DNA of 64,000 nt from Pipra filicauda. Lineage: Eukaryota; Chordata; Aves; Passeriformes; Pipridae. Location of the stretch: assembly GCF_003945595.2 (NCBI RefSeq), contig NW_024103441.1, positions 124,001 through 188,000 on the forward strand, written 5' to 3'. Within the stretch, counting starts at the first letter, position 1. Each line of letters begins with the position of its first letter. The translations under genes were made by a program, and so were the position numbers. This document shows positions 29,168 through 40,970 of the stretch, piece by piece. The notes beneath the pieces were generated by a model. It saw nothing but the letters and a program-made list of their open reading frames with translations. It did not search any database and was not told the DNA's origin.

Positions 29168-29226
29168 CAGTGCCTGTCCCCGGGCCGTGTCTCCCTCCCT
29201 CGCTGTCCCCGCGCTGCGCCCCGAAC

Positions 29227-29406
29227 CTGTCGTCGCTCTGGAAGGACTGGTCCCCCAGCAGCAGATCTCGGAAGCGGTACCGGGGCGGCAGGGGCAGCAC
29301 CTCGGACTCCAGCTCCGTCATCTTCAGGGCGGCGATGTCCAGAATGACCCCGCTCTTGCGGCTCCCGCCGCCGTCCCCGCCGCCGCAGCCGCCGGGCGAC
29401 GAGAGC
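29227..29406 (-). CDS. KCNT1: KCNT1 exon 2, with the internal Slack-A type start
   Basis: The acceptor TCTCCCGCAG ends at 29,407 and the exon opens with one base that completes the arginine split with exon 1. It then encodes a glycine/serine-rich linker, [11 protein letters not shown], and the hallmark [19 protein letters not shown] ending SDDR. That last segment is shared by KCNT1 and KCNT2 and precedes the exon that begins VQVEFY. The human long isoform, as I recall it, has GALLDTAGFKM at the matching place. The internal ATG at 29,321 (A at -3) would start the shorter Slack-A protein if transcription begins in the surrounding CpG island. The donor after 29,227 reads AG|GTTCGG, phase 2, weak. 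The 180-bp exon fits both its upstream and downstream phases. Confidence 0.92.
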
Positions 29407-32400
29407 CTGCGGGAGACAAGGGGGTAGCGGTAGGTGGGGGGCCGAGAGGGGAGCCCTGCCCTGCCCTGCCCGCCCCCGCCGCCCGCCCCGGCACCTCCCC
29501 CGGGGCCGGCCCCGCGCCTCCCGCACCCCGCACGCACCGCGCCCCGCACCGCCGGCCGCGATTACATTGCGGGGCAGGCGGCCGTGCCCCCCCTGCAGAG
29601 CGCTCCCCCCGGGGGCATTGGGGGGTCGGGGCTCAGGCCGGGGGCCGGCGGGGTGGGCAGGGCGCGGAGCGCGGTCCCGCGGAGCGCCCCGCAGGGCAGC
29701 GCCGGGCACAGGACATTTGCTGCTCAGCAGGCGAGCGACGGAGAGCAAGAGGAGCCAATGGAAAAGCCCAATCGCCGGGAGGAAATAAAACTGCTCGCAA
29801 GATAATCTACAGCTGCCAGCCGAGCCCGGATCCACCCCCCAGCCTCCCCCCGCGACCAAAAGCAGGGATGGGAGGCAGACGAGGCGATGGCTCCACAGCC
29901 CTGCTGGAAGCAGAAGCACAACCTCCTCCCTGGACTGCTGGCACTTAAATCATCCCAACAACCCCAGGATTAAATGAGAAACCACGAACACTGATGACTC
30001 AGTTGTCTGTCCAGCTGCCAAGTGCCGTGGCCAGAAGGATCTGTCACCCATCCCTCGGCTGCCCATGTCTCTGGTCCAGGGATGGGGGAGCACAGTGCCC
30101 AGGAGACACCCAAGGTGGTGGCTCAAAGACAGCTCTGCCTGGCACACACAAAGGAGATGGACCTCAACCAGCTCTCAAACTGCCCTTTCAGAGGGTTAAA
30201 GGCTTTCTTTGGTCTCCTTTTTTCAAACCCCCTTTACCAACCAAAACGTGGGTACAACAGTTCTGCCCATGTCAGTTTGAGCTACTAATTACAGCAGACT
30301 GGGGTTAGGCTGAAACTTCCCTTCACAGAACCCCAAGGCAACAAAGCCATTCAATGCTGTAAAGCCAGTGCACAGTCACACAGGTCAGGATCACAGCTCC
30401 TGATCCCTTCTGTCCTGGCCTCACCAGTGAAATTCATCCATGCCAAGACAGGAACACCGAATTCACAGACCCTTTGTGGAAAGTGGGGAGGTCAGGGAGA
30501 GCCTGGAAGAGGAGACATGGTGCCTCTGCAGTGAGCTGATTCTTTGTCCATCACGTGTAACTTCGGGGTGTGAGGCAGCAAAGAGCTTGCAAGGCTCCAG
30601 CTCCTGCCTGTTCTACTTCCAAGTATCTCACCCAAAGCCTCTCCAACCCATTCCAACCACCTTCCCACAGCTTTACCTCCAGCACCACACAAGGCAAAAG
30701 AGCTCCTGCCAGCTGAATGCTGAACTGAGCAGACGTGGAGGGGTTTGCTGCTGGGCTGCAGGGATGGGATCTGAGGCTCCTCAGATCTTCTTCTACCTTT
30801 AACAACTCAAACTCCTGCAACTCAGCTCCCAGCTGACCAGATTCCAAAGCCCTGCTCAGCTGTTGTTCCCGGGTTTCCGGAAGAGCAATCAGCATGCAAA
30901 ATTTCTGCTGAACACAGCCCCAGAAGACAACCCAGCTCGCTCTCAGCGCTTCAGATGATTCTCACTGATGTTATTTGCCACTTAATTCCATATCCCCAGA
31001 GCTTTCCAGTTCCTTTTAGCTGCCATATGCACCGTGCAGCCAAGGCTCTGTGCTGAGTGATGCATCTGTGCAGGGCCTGGGGCATCAGGGAGGTTATTCT
31101 ATGGTATTCATTGATCCAAAACTTGGTGTTTGAGATAAATCAAGCCAAACCCCTGTCAGCTCAAGCACTCCCTCTGGATTAACTGATATAAACACCAAAG
31201 GTAGCTGACCATCTCCAGCTCACATTGCAAAGGAGGATCTAACATTAAGCACACACAAAAAGAAGCCACAATGAAGTCTTTCCTCTTAAGAGTTTAACTA
31301 TGATAAATTAGGCCAAAAGCACACTGTTTCTAGGCCACCTCCAAGAAATTCTAGCCCAGCTGAGGTTTCTTGTTGCCGTGAGGCCAGGACAGCATCCTAA
31401 AACTGGAATTTCAGGGGGAGAAAAAGTAAATTTTAAAAACCATCCTCTCTCATTAAAATCAGACTTTAAAGTGGGGAGTCAGGTGCCTGACTCCAAATGT
31501 GGGCAATTACAATTGTGTTTGAAGGAGACTGTCACACCCAGTGATCTCCACTGATTATGAAGTGCCTGTTCAGAGGAGCAGGTTGTTTCCTTTCCTGCAC
31601 AGCCATGGACACACTGACTGCCATGTGGAAAGGGCACCTTTACACAGAGCTACCACCCTGTCTGACACTCCCACTGTGGGGCCAGGCAGGCAGGTCCACG
31701 TTATCTTGGACCCACAGGGAGCTATGGATGCCCACAGCTCTACCCAACCATCCCCTCGGATATCAAACACTCCCCTTTTGGGGTTTGGGTGTGGTTTTTT
31801 TCTTTTAAACTCCACATGATTCTTTTCCAGATCAACGAACTCATCTCTCCTGGCCTCAGATCCTGTGTCAGATTCATGAAACAAAGCAAATATTTACCAC
31901 TGTCCTTTATTAGCGTTTAGAAACTGTAGTAAAATCCAATTATACCAGTATCTCTGGAAACACAATCTCTGCTATTTGCATCTGAGTTTCTTCTCTCATT
32001 GGCAGCAGCAGCTACACTTTTAATGTATTTTCATTTATTCTTGCATACAAAATCATTCAGAATTTTAACATTTTGGAACATTTGTTCATTCTGGATGAAG
32101 CTTCACTAAGACAAATGCTGCATTCACTTATTTGTTAAGATGCCTTTATCACTTACACAGTGACTTTGAGATATGTTGCACAGCAGAGTCTTAGAAAAAG
32201 TGCTCCTGCACCTCACACGGGTCTCCTGACATCAGCACAGAGGATTTACAACCACCCAGAGATCCTGAGCTACAGAAACACCACAGTAACCTGGCTACTT
32301 CTTCAAAGCTGTAGTGGTACAAAATAAAAAATTCATGAACAAGCTCATTTATTGCACAGTCTTCAAATACTACTGAAAAAAAAAATAATCCTGAAGTCGT

Positions 32401-34810
32401 TTATAGCTAAATACAGAACTGCAGCTTTATTTTTATCATCCCTTCCCTTCCTTCCTCCAGAACCCTGTACCACCAAAAAAGCACGCTGTGCTCAGCATAT
32501 GGGAACCTCAACACTCTTCCACTCTCTCGCTACGACACCGTCTCTCCCCCAGCTTGGCCAACTCCCCAGCAGGCAGGGAGGGGACACCCCACTGGGAACA
32601 CGGGAACTGGGATCCCACCAGAGCTCCCCGTGGATCTCCCCTCCCACTAAAGCACAGGCAGACCAGTCACCACCCCAGTCTGGCAAACTCTCCCTCCGAG
32701 CCCCGGAGATGCTCCAGCCTCGGGTCCCTTCAGTCGGCTCTCGTGTGTGTGGGCTGGTCACAACCACGTTCTTCCCTTGCTCATTCCCCCCGGGACACAC
32801 AGGGAAGGCTCAGTGCTGACAGCACCGTCCCCTGAGGCTGGAAATGCCACCATGAGACCAGAGACAACCCACCCCCCTGCCTGTGCTGAGCCAGAGCTCT
32901 GCCAGAGGCTGTTTGGGTTCCCAGCACAAAAGAGGCAGCTTTGCCTCAGAGGAAAGTCCCCAGGCTGGGAGCCTGTTGTAATGCACTTCAAGATTTCTGT
33001 TATTATTTTTGACTGCACATGTCAAAGAAGAGGAAAGACAAAACCAAAGTTCCTCTTCTTCTTTCTTGCACGCCACAAAAGCCGCAGAGCATCCTCCTGC
33101 TTCCCACCACAAACCAATCCCAAACCGCCCAGGGTCATCACAGATCCCAAACTCAGATGTTCTGGTACCTGCATGAGGTAACTGCCCACACCTGCCAGGC
33201 ACCATTGGGAGCTCCAAAGCTCTCAGTGACACCCCTCACTGAAGGCCCTCCCAGAAATGCTCTTCCTCTCCTCCTTCTAAGGGTTGGGGTGTGCAACCAG
33301 AACAGTTGAACCTACTTCTGGGGCAAGTTCTTGCATAACTTACAATCCAAACCCCTCCTCTCCCACTCCAAGCTGTAAAAAGCCAGAGGCACAAGGTCCT
33401 GCTGGCAGCCATCTGTTCTAACTCCATCCTTTCCCCAGGAGGATGGCCAGGGAGTCTGGATGTGCAGCCAGGAAAGCAAGTACCTCCTGTCCAATGTCAA
33501 CATCTCCCCCCCCAGGCAAAGCCACTTTTCCTCGAGCTTTGGTACCCAGCACACAACCCAACACCACAGCCAGCTGCTGCTGGGCCTCCTGTCCCCTCTC
33601 ATGGCATGGAAAGGACAAGCCCTGGCTGAAGCAAGGGTGGAACAAGAGTCAGACCCAGGGAATGACCTTCCTCTCGCTGTCGGCAGCGACACACGACACA
33701 ATCTGTTGCCAGAGGAGAACGGAGCCTTTTGAGCAACAAACAGGCACTGGTGGGGCAGGAGCCTCCAGCCCACTGTAGGGTGATGGTGCCTAGATTGCAC
33801 TCAAGGGATGGGATACTGCTCCAGAGGGTTCTTGGAGCCACGCTGCCCCAGGACACCAAGGACCGTGCCATGTCCTCTCCTCCCTGCCACAGAGTTCCAC
33901 CAGAGTCTGGCCCTGCATCCTAATCCATCCCTGGCAAGCTCAGCTGCCACCAGGCTCTCAGAGCCTCTCCAGGGAACCAAGCCATACAGGAAACTCTGCC
34001 CTTTCTTTTTCTACAGTTATTTAAATACATACAATCATCTTGTGTTTGTTTCTCCTCCCACAGTTCTTATGGTTACCAGGTTACAGTTGTTCTCCCCTCT
34101 CTTTTCGATTTTGGGGTTTTTTTCCCCTCTGAGTGACATCCCCGTGGGGTCTCCTAATGGCTCCAGTGTGTGGGGAGGCACAGGGCTGGTCTGCAGAGTG
34201 GGGCTGGGAGGCAGCACAGCCCCCCCTGACAGGGACACAGGACTGCAGTAGGCCCTGGCACTGCTCCCCTGGCAAGGAGGGGCAGGAGCTGGCACAGCAC
34301 CACGGCACAGCGGGAGGAGAGGGCACAGAGCACGCAGGGAAGGGGGGCAGGGGGTCTGCACACGTGTGGGCAGGCACACGTGCAGGGCAGGTCCCACCAC
34401 ACACACACTGCCCTTCCCTGGACACCAACTCAGCAGCTGCCAGGGCAGGATCTCCCTGCAGGGACACCCCAAGGAAGAGCTGGGGTGCTCATTTCAGGCT
34501 CGGAGCTGTGCATGTTCCTCACTCACCTCCCTGCGAGCACCATCCAACATCATTGTTGGCTATGGCTCAGCTGGATGGAGGAAGAGCCCCAGACCCTCAT
34601 CCCACTGTCCCCTCTCCCTTCCCAGAGGTCACCCAGTGACTCGCTGGCCCCGTTCACAGAGCTGGGGTTACTTGTACAATGGCCATGGATTAAACACTTT
34701 TTATATTCAAAGAGATGTGAACAGGCCCATCGTAACATCCAAGTCATTATCTCCAGCTACTCTGAGCAGCTTTGGCCCAAGTCACCTTTTGTGGGTACAA
34801 CAGCTGTAAA

Positions 34811-34872
34811 ACATATATATATATACACATATATACACATACACACACATATATAAATATACACACACACAG
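34811..34872. repeat. Compound AT/AC microsatellite
   Basis: A run of alternating AT and AC dinucleotides with small interruptions spans about 60 bp. It is purine-pyrimidine alternating throughout, hence Z-DNA prone and probably length-variable. Confidence 0.85.
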
Positions 34873-35744
34873 AGTACACGAAGGGCTCAGTCTCTCAGAT
34901 TAAACTCCTGCAACCAAACATCTCTCTCCACAGTCAGACTTGTCCATGTCAGGAGCTGCCGTTGCCCAAAACTTCTCCAGGACTGCCAAGCCCTGTGACA
35001 AATCCACCCATCGCTTCGCTTTCAACCAGCACAGGCAATTTAACACCCCAGGCCTCGCAGAAAAATTAGCATTTTGTGTGTTTCACGTGGAAAATGAACA
35101 GGAAGAGTGAGTCAGTGCAAAGCTCCACAAGCCTTTCCCCTGCTGGCAAATGCTATTTTCCAGAAGATAAAAGTAGAAATTGTACCTTCCAGGTCCAGAG
35201 CTGTTTTTCTTATTAGACAACCCCATATTAGCAATTCAACCCCACGTCTCCCCGTTCCCTTCTGGCCTGATGCACATGAATGCTTTGTGTGCCAAGGTAA
35301 AGCTCAGGGAAGGCAGAGCCCCACTGAGAAGCCTTTTCACTCTTCTTTCATCCCACAGCAGCACAGGGAGCACACGAGTGGCAGAGGCAGCTCGGCTCCC
35401 CCCAGTTTTCCATCAGTGCCCTGCCAAGGGGAAGGGATCCAGGAGGAGTGAGCCACAGGCATCCCCTTCCTCCAGAGCATCCTGTCTGGAAGGCCTGGCA
35501 GTGCTGGGAGGGTCCCAGCAGAAGCAAAGGCAGACAAGCCACGCTGATGTCCCTGGTGACTGCAGAGCCCAAATAACACCAGGAGAAACGAGGAGAGAAA
35601 GCACATCCTACACACCCTTGGCTCCTGGCAGGTGAGGGGATCATTTCCTACTCCCCAAGCCTGGGCTGGGGCCTCCTCATCTTTTCTTGGCAATCCTAAG
35701 TGGTACCAAAAGAAAAAGCAGCCTGGAGCAGTGGAAGGTCTGGT

Positions 35745-35857
35745 GGAAGCAACCTGAGCAATCAGGTCTATGGAAGGTGTCCCTGCCCATGGCAGGGGGT
35801 TGGAACTGGATGATCTTTAAGGTCCCTTAAAACCCAAACCATTCTGTGATTGTGTGA
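35745..35857 (+). mobile_element. CR1 LINE 3' end, plus orientation
   Basis: The segment contains the CR1 3'-end signature: GGAAGGTGTCCCTGCCCATG, then GGGTTGGAACTGGATGATC, then TTTAAGGTCCCTT. It closes with an ATTCTGTGATTGTGTGA tail, a variant of the short terminal repeats that end avian CR1 elements. Only the last 110 or so bases are present, the usual 5' truncation of CR1. Confidence 0.93.
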
Positions 35858-37689
35858 CCTGCAACCAGTTTATTCTGCCATGTAAATATGCAAAGAGAAT
35901 GCAAATCAGCTCAGATGATCACTTACAGCACAACACACCAACCCCTGCTTCCCTAATTAGGGCCACCGCTCTGCTCCCCATCCCAGCGTTCTTGGGCAAA
36001 GGTCCCCAAGGGTCCCACTCCCACCATCTCATCCCTGAACAGCCTCAGAAGAAGGGACAAACCCAAACCACACTCCCTCAGCTCAGCCAAGGTCACCAAC
36101 CCTGCCGGGAAACTCCTGACTCGGCCACCTCCGGGCTATTTATGGATTACAACTGAGGCTTATCTTGGTTGTAGGAGGTCTGTGCTGAGGGAGGAGCAGA
36201 TTTCCCGGAGCATCCAGTCCTTTCCCAGCAAGGACATCCCCCATTTTTGCCTGTCACAGTTGGTGAGGTGGCCTGGGAGCACGTTCAAGTTCATCTAAAA
36301 GCAGAATCAAGCCCAGGGCCCAAGGAATGAAGCAACCAGGACTGACACTGCCGGAGAAACGATCCCTCAGAGCGAGGCCCCACCAGTCCCACGGGGATTT
36401 CGGAGGCTCTGCACTCCAGACTCCCCAGGGAAACCACCCAGCCTTTAATGACAGGGTGCTGCTGCACACAGGGATAACACCAGCCTCGTGATTCATGCCA
36501 ACCAACCGTGAGAAATCTTGAACCTAAACAGATTATTAAAATAAAAAGAGAGCAATTCCCCCTGTCACAGCCTCCAGCTCCGCTCCTGGAGCCAACAGCC
36601 AACTCTCTACCATCACCTGCTTAAGGAGGGCAACACAATTCCTACAGACACCACAGCCAGTCTCACTCACGGACACCAGGTATGCCCAGCCTCCTCCTCA
36701 GCTGTCCCACAGGTCCCTGTTCCAGCAGCTGGGATTGTGAGCAACACCAGGAAGCCAAGTTATAGTTTTCCCACAAGGATTTTGTTTAGTCTCCACAAAT
36801 CCTAACGCTCCATCACAGCCAGTGCACCCTCGTGCAGGTCACAGCAGCCCTCCTTCCTCCAGTCCAGGAGACAGAAAACCTCACCTCTCCTAAAATGAGG
36901 CTTAAAAGCCCTTTGCCCTTTTGTTGTTGGCCAATCTGGCTTTTCCTGGCACTTCCCCTTCCACAGGGAGCTTACCTGGGACCAGTGTCCCCCTCTCCAC
37001 CTTGGGAACCAGCCAAAACCCACATCTTGGCAGGGGAGCAGTTGCAAGCAGGGCAAAGCTATCTGCTCCCAGCTCTCAGGATGAGCAAGGAGATGCTCTC
37101 AAGGCAGAGCTCGTTACTCTCCCGATTCCTCATTCTCAGGAGTGATTGTGATATCCCACAGGACACAATCCTGCCCCTCATCCCAAGCTGTTATATCCTG
37201 TACCACATCTGTCAGTGCCCAGGAGCTTCCAGGCTCACATGAAAAAAAAAAGGCTTCAAGATCAAGAAAGTGCTAATCCTTGCTAATAAACTGCTGGGAA
37301 AATCCTCCCTGCCACAGCCCCAGGCTGCTCCAAGCAGAGAGGGATGGAGCATGGAAAAGAAACTTCTCCCCATTGCAGACCCCTGCAGAACAGAGAACAG
37401 TCCCTGCTACTGAAAGCAGAAAATAATAGAGGGACGTGGGAGGAGGAAGAGTCTTTTCACACTGTTCGAAAATACAAAGTCTACCAGAAATAAACCCCGA
37501 GAGGGAGGTTTGTCAACGCACCTGCCGGGCCAGGATGTGATGGGAGATGTCTCCTGGAGCAGGAGACAGGAGACAAACAGAAGGAGAACACTGAAGCAAA
37601 CATCTGTGGGGTCCCACAAGGCTCTCATGGCTTCAGAAGGGATGGGGATGACTGCAAATTATCCAGGGTGGCCCAACCAGAACCAGACT

Positions 37690-38110
37690 GTCAACAGTTG
37701 CAGGAGGATCGTGTGGCACTGAGCGACCCAATGGTAAAATGTCAGATGAAAATTAGCATCAGTAAATGCCAAACTAATCCAACAGGAGAGAGGGAAATCA
37801 GCTTCCTGCACAGGCATCAGGAGGTCTGCAAATGAGCACTCAGAAAAGAGCCAAATTCACAGCTAATGCCCCAAAGCCAACAGCTGCAGGGGAGGGCAAA
37901 GCCCAGAATGTTTGGGGAAGTTTTTATACTCCAGATAACCCACCATGGAGTCACACACGCTCCTGGCTCCCCTCTTCAGAGATGACAGAGCACAGAAAAG
38001 GGCACCAGGGATAACTACAGGTTATAAAGTGGTTTGTACAAGGAGAGGCCCAACAGATCAGGAGGAGTCTTTAGCTGGAAGGAGACATGATGAAAGGCAG
38101 ATAAAATCAG
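37690..38110 (+). mobile_element. Old, degraded CR1-like copy, plus orientation (tentative)
   Basis: AATGGTAAAATGTCAGATGA at the left and AGGAGAGGCCCAACAGATCA near 38,040 followed by TTTAGCTGGAAGGAGACATG echo, in order, sections of the CR1 region upstream of the 3' end. Divergence is high and the match is by eye, so bounds and family are uncertain. Confidence 0.4.
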
Positions 38111-38381
38111 AGCAGGGACCAGGGAGCAAACACATCACAGGAACTGCAGGAGCCCAGGGAGATCACAGGGCAGCAAGCTCAAAGGGAAAGCAGCATGTTT
38201 TGCCACAGAGCAGCTGCATCAAAGAAGTCACAGCCTCCTATGGAGGTAGAAAGTGCCAACAGGATCAAGAGGATGTGGGTGAATCCCAGGACATCCGTCC
38301 AGGTGGTCAAAGCACAGCCACTGGGTACAACCTCCAGCCCAGGATCCCCACGACAGGCTGCAGCAGCACAGCCCTGGGAAA

Positions 38382-38550
38382 GACCTTCCACTATCCCAGG
38401 TTGCTCCAAGCCCTGTCCAACCCAGCCTTGGACACTCCCAGGGATGGGGCAGCCACAGCTTCTCTGGGCAACCTGTGCCAGGGCCTCACCACCCTCACAG
38501 CCAAAATTCCTTCCCAATACCTGATCCAAACCTTTCCTCTTGCAGTTTCT
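38382..38550 (-). mobile_element. CR1 LINE 3' fragment, minus orientation
   Basis: Read on the plus strand it carries the reverse complement of the CR1 3' region: ACCTTCCACTATCCCAGGTT, GGGATGGGGCAGCCACAGCT, TCTCTGGGCAACCTGTGCCA and CCTCACCACCCTCACAG in the expected order. The extreme 3' tail is missing. It lies about 270 bp from the older plus-oriented copy, so this part of intron 1 is a CR1 mosaic. Confidence 0.9.
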
Positions 38551-39794
38551 GTCACCAGCCACTTTGGAAGGACACCAGGCCAGAGGCACCTGAGCTCAGA
38601 CGTGGCTCCTGGCCTGTTTTTATTCATGAGAAGGAATGAATGAGATGTCCCACACTCCAGCCCAGCCTGGCAGGGATGCAAGAGAAACCTTAACAGGCTC
38701 CAAAACAAATTGCGTGCAGCACTTGGGAACCAGGCGTGGGGGTCAGGGAGAGGTCGCTGGAGGAGAATTGGGAGGATTCAAATAGATGCTGTAAATATTT
38801 TTGCAGAGCAGAAAGAGCCCTGAGCACAGGCAATGACCTATTTTGCTGTTCCCCAGCGAAGGGTGACCCGGCCGTGCCAGAACCCAAGGGCAGTTGCTAA
38901 GGAGGACACTCAGCACGTCAGGGGGGCCTTCGGTAAACTTGGTTTTGGGGGTCCCAAAACTCTTCCCACTGACCCAGGTGTGCTGGCAGGTGCTCTCCTG
39001 AAGCATTCCAGAGCCACACGCTTCCCTTTCCTAACTGTCTGAGGAAAACAAGGGCAGAATTCCTTCTTTTCTCTGCTACATAAACACTCTGAAAACACGG
39101 GGTGTTTGGCCCTGTAGTTTTTATGGCTCCCTACTGCAATTCCTCCCGGAACAGCAAGGCCAGGATCCCCATGGGCAGCCAAAGTAACAGTTGTTGCAAT
39201 CCACGAGGCTGACTTTTTGGAAGCTGATAAATGTCCAAGCCAGTAATCCTGCCTGGAGGAACTGGTTATTAATTAGCTACACAGTCTGGTTCAGTGCAAG
39301 CTCTGCCAAAGAAGCATCTTTCCACTCATTTCCAGAAAATGGAAAACTTGAGAGACAACAACAGGCTGTCACTGCAGGGACCATCGCTGTGCTAAACTGA
39401 GACAGTTCCTTGGATACATCTAAAGATTAGCAGGAGAAGCCATGGGAGAGCCATCCCAGGCCTGGATCAGTGCTCACACTGAGCAAGAATCCCACTTAAC
39501 CAACGCTTTTTCCTTTCTTTCTGCCTTTGGACTCAGGCAGAGGCTTTGGCCAGAGCAGCAGAAGGTGCCTCTGGGCATTTTTAACCTTGCTGCCACTGCT
39601 CCAAATCTTGCTGTTGATTTTTAGGGCCAAAAGACCTTTTCTGGTTGCCCAGCCAGGTGGGACTGAGGACAGACCCCACCGTAGCACAGCCCCTGTCAAA
39701 CCAAGGCCCTGCCAAACCCAGCTGGCATTCCAAAGGCACATCCCGACCTTCCAGGCCAGTGGTGCTCATGGGTTGTTTACAAATATTGCTCTCA

Positions 39795-40005
39795 GATGTT
39801 TACACACACATCTCCACACTCAGGCAACTGAGAAGACGGAATTTCTCTCCAACAGCTTTTCAGACACCTCTAGACCTGCTGAGGGAGGGGATAACCGAGG
39901 CTTCCATTTATTTCAGCCCAGCTGAAGGTTCAGTGAACGTGTCCTACACCTTTGCTAATCAGATATGCTCTGGTTTTCACATCCTTCACGCACACCCCTG
40001 GTGTC
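39795..40005. repeat. Direct duplication, copy 1
   Basis: About 210 bp starting GATGTTTACACAC are repeated 933 bp further on (40,728-40,970). Long identical blocks include AACAGCTTTTCAGACACCTC and GAGGCTTCCATTTATTTCAG. Both copies keep an open plus-strand frame of about 40 codons, but no family is recognised, and this follows from their nucleotide similarity. Confidence 0.85.
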
Positions 40006-40727
40006 TGGCTGCTGCTCTCCAGCCCCCAACCTCAGCTTCTCAGGAGCTTGCCCTGGAGCTGCTGGGATCCACCTCCCCTCCGTGTCCCACTCCCAATCCC
40101 AGCACACGGTACCCGGATCCTGGGCACAGCTGTTTGCTCCCAGCACAAACGGCACCACAGAGCCTGAGCCGAGCGGTGCAGCCCAGGCAGAGCTTTAAGA
40201 AACGTTCAGAAGAGACGCGACAAAAGCCACATACGTGTGATTCCAGCCCGTGATCCTCCTAAGCAGCTGCTCCAGGCAGCACCGCGGGTGCCGCCCTCTC
40301 CCCTCTTTTCCTTCCCGAGCGAGCCATGGCAGCGGGAGGCAGCCGATGGAAAAGCCACGGCTCCTCCGGCCCGGCCCTGCCTCTCCCGCCGGCCCCCGGA
40401 CTCGTGCGGGATATTTTTGTGTGAGTCCTTCCATCTGGCCGCTCATCCATCACGGCTGGTGCCCAGAGTGCCCTTACATGGGCAAGGCAAAGGAAATCCT
40501 ATGTTCTCCTAAGTGACAGCCTGGCTCCTCGTACAAACATTTACCCAGATTTCCCATGAGGTAGGAAAGTAAAAATTAGGCTATTTGTACCCTCTGGGTG
40601 CCAGAAATGTGTATTTGCTCTCCAAACAAACTTTCAAGTGCTTTCACAGTTAACCCCTTGCTTTCTATCTGGAAGGGACTTTCAGGACTGTTGTCCCCTT
40701 ATAAAGAGGGCCAGGAGGAAGCTCACA

Positions 40728-40970
40728 GATGTTTACACACGCACATCTCCATGCTCAGGCAACTGAAAACACAGGATTTCTCTTTAACAGCTTTTCAGAC
40801 ACCTCTAGATTTGCTAAGTGAGGGGATAATCGAGGCTTCCATTTATTTCAGCCCAGCTGAAGTCCCCTGAACATTCAGCAGAAGGTTCAGTGACCACGTT
40901 CTACGTCTTTGCTGCTCGGACATAAGTCTGTTTTTCACATCCTTCACCCACACCTCTGGTGACAGGTCTG
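40728..40970. repeat. Direct duplication, copy 2
   Basis: This is the second copy of the segment at 39,795-40,005. It has scattered substitutions and an insertion of about 20 bp after the shared CAGCCCAGCTGAAG. It could be a local tandem duplication, since separated, or two fragments of an unrecognised interspersed repeat. Confidence 0.85.

Larger units (their letters stand above)
4874..29226 (-). other. KCNT1: KCNT1 intron 2, containing the Slack-B promoter region
   Basis: This 24-kb stretch separates KCNT1 exon 2 from the Slack-B exon. Transcription from the two upstream promoters must cross it as intron. The Slack-B promoter should lie in the first kilobase above 4,873; I see no TATA box or strong CpG island there, consistent with a tissue-restricted promoter. 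Listed separately are two CpG-rich patches (about 12,845-13,110 and 18,050-18,330), two minisatellites (13,281-13,405 and 14,595-14,727) and a perfect hairpin (25,773-25,800). The many open frames of 60-200 codons lack family motifs and splice-site support, and I treat them as chance. Confidence 0.7.
28780..29720. promoter_or_regulatory. KCNT1: CpG island around KCNT1 exon 2 (Slack-A type promoter)
   Basis: Dense CpG runs on both sides of exon 2 and extends about 300 bp upstream of it on the minus strand. An ordinary internal exon 13.6 kb from the first exon would not usually sit in such an island. With the internal start at 29,321 this supports a promoter that makes the Slack-A type transcript. 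No TATA box is visible, as expected for an island promoter. Confidence 0.6.

Noticed and set aside
28906..29919. Minus-strand frame of 337 codons shifted against KCNT1 exon 2
   Set aside because: The wrong frame relative to the conserved channel peptide; composition only.
28737..29948. Open frame of 403 codons on the plus strand across the exon 2 CpG island
   Set aside because: It runs antisense to a recognised KCNT1 exon and is long only because the DNA is GC-rich and includes a minisatellite. The peptide is proline/cysteine repeat with no family motif.
37945..38643. Plus-strand frame of 232 codons
   Set aside because: It crosses CR1 sequence in both orientations and does not correspond to any CR1 reading frame that I recognise.
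39645..40253. Plus-strand frame of 202 codons over duplication copy 1
   Set aside because: The similar frame in copy 2 follows from nucleotide identity, stops early there and matches no family.
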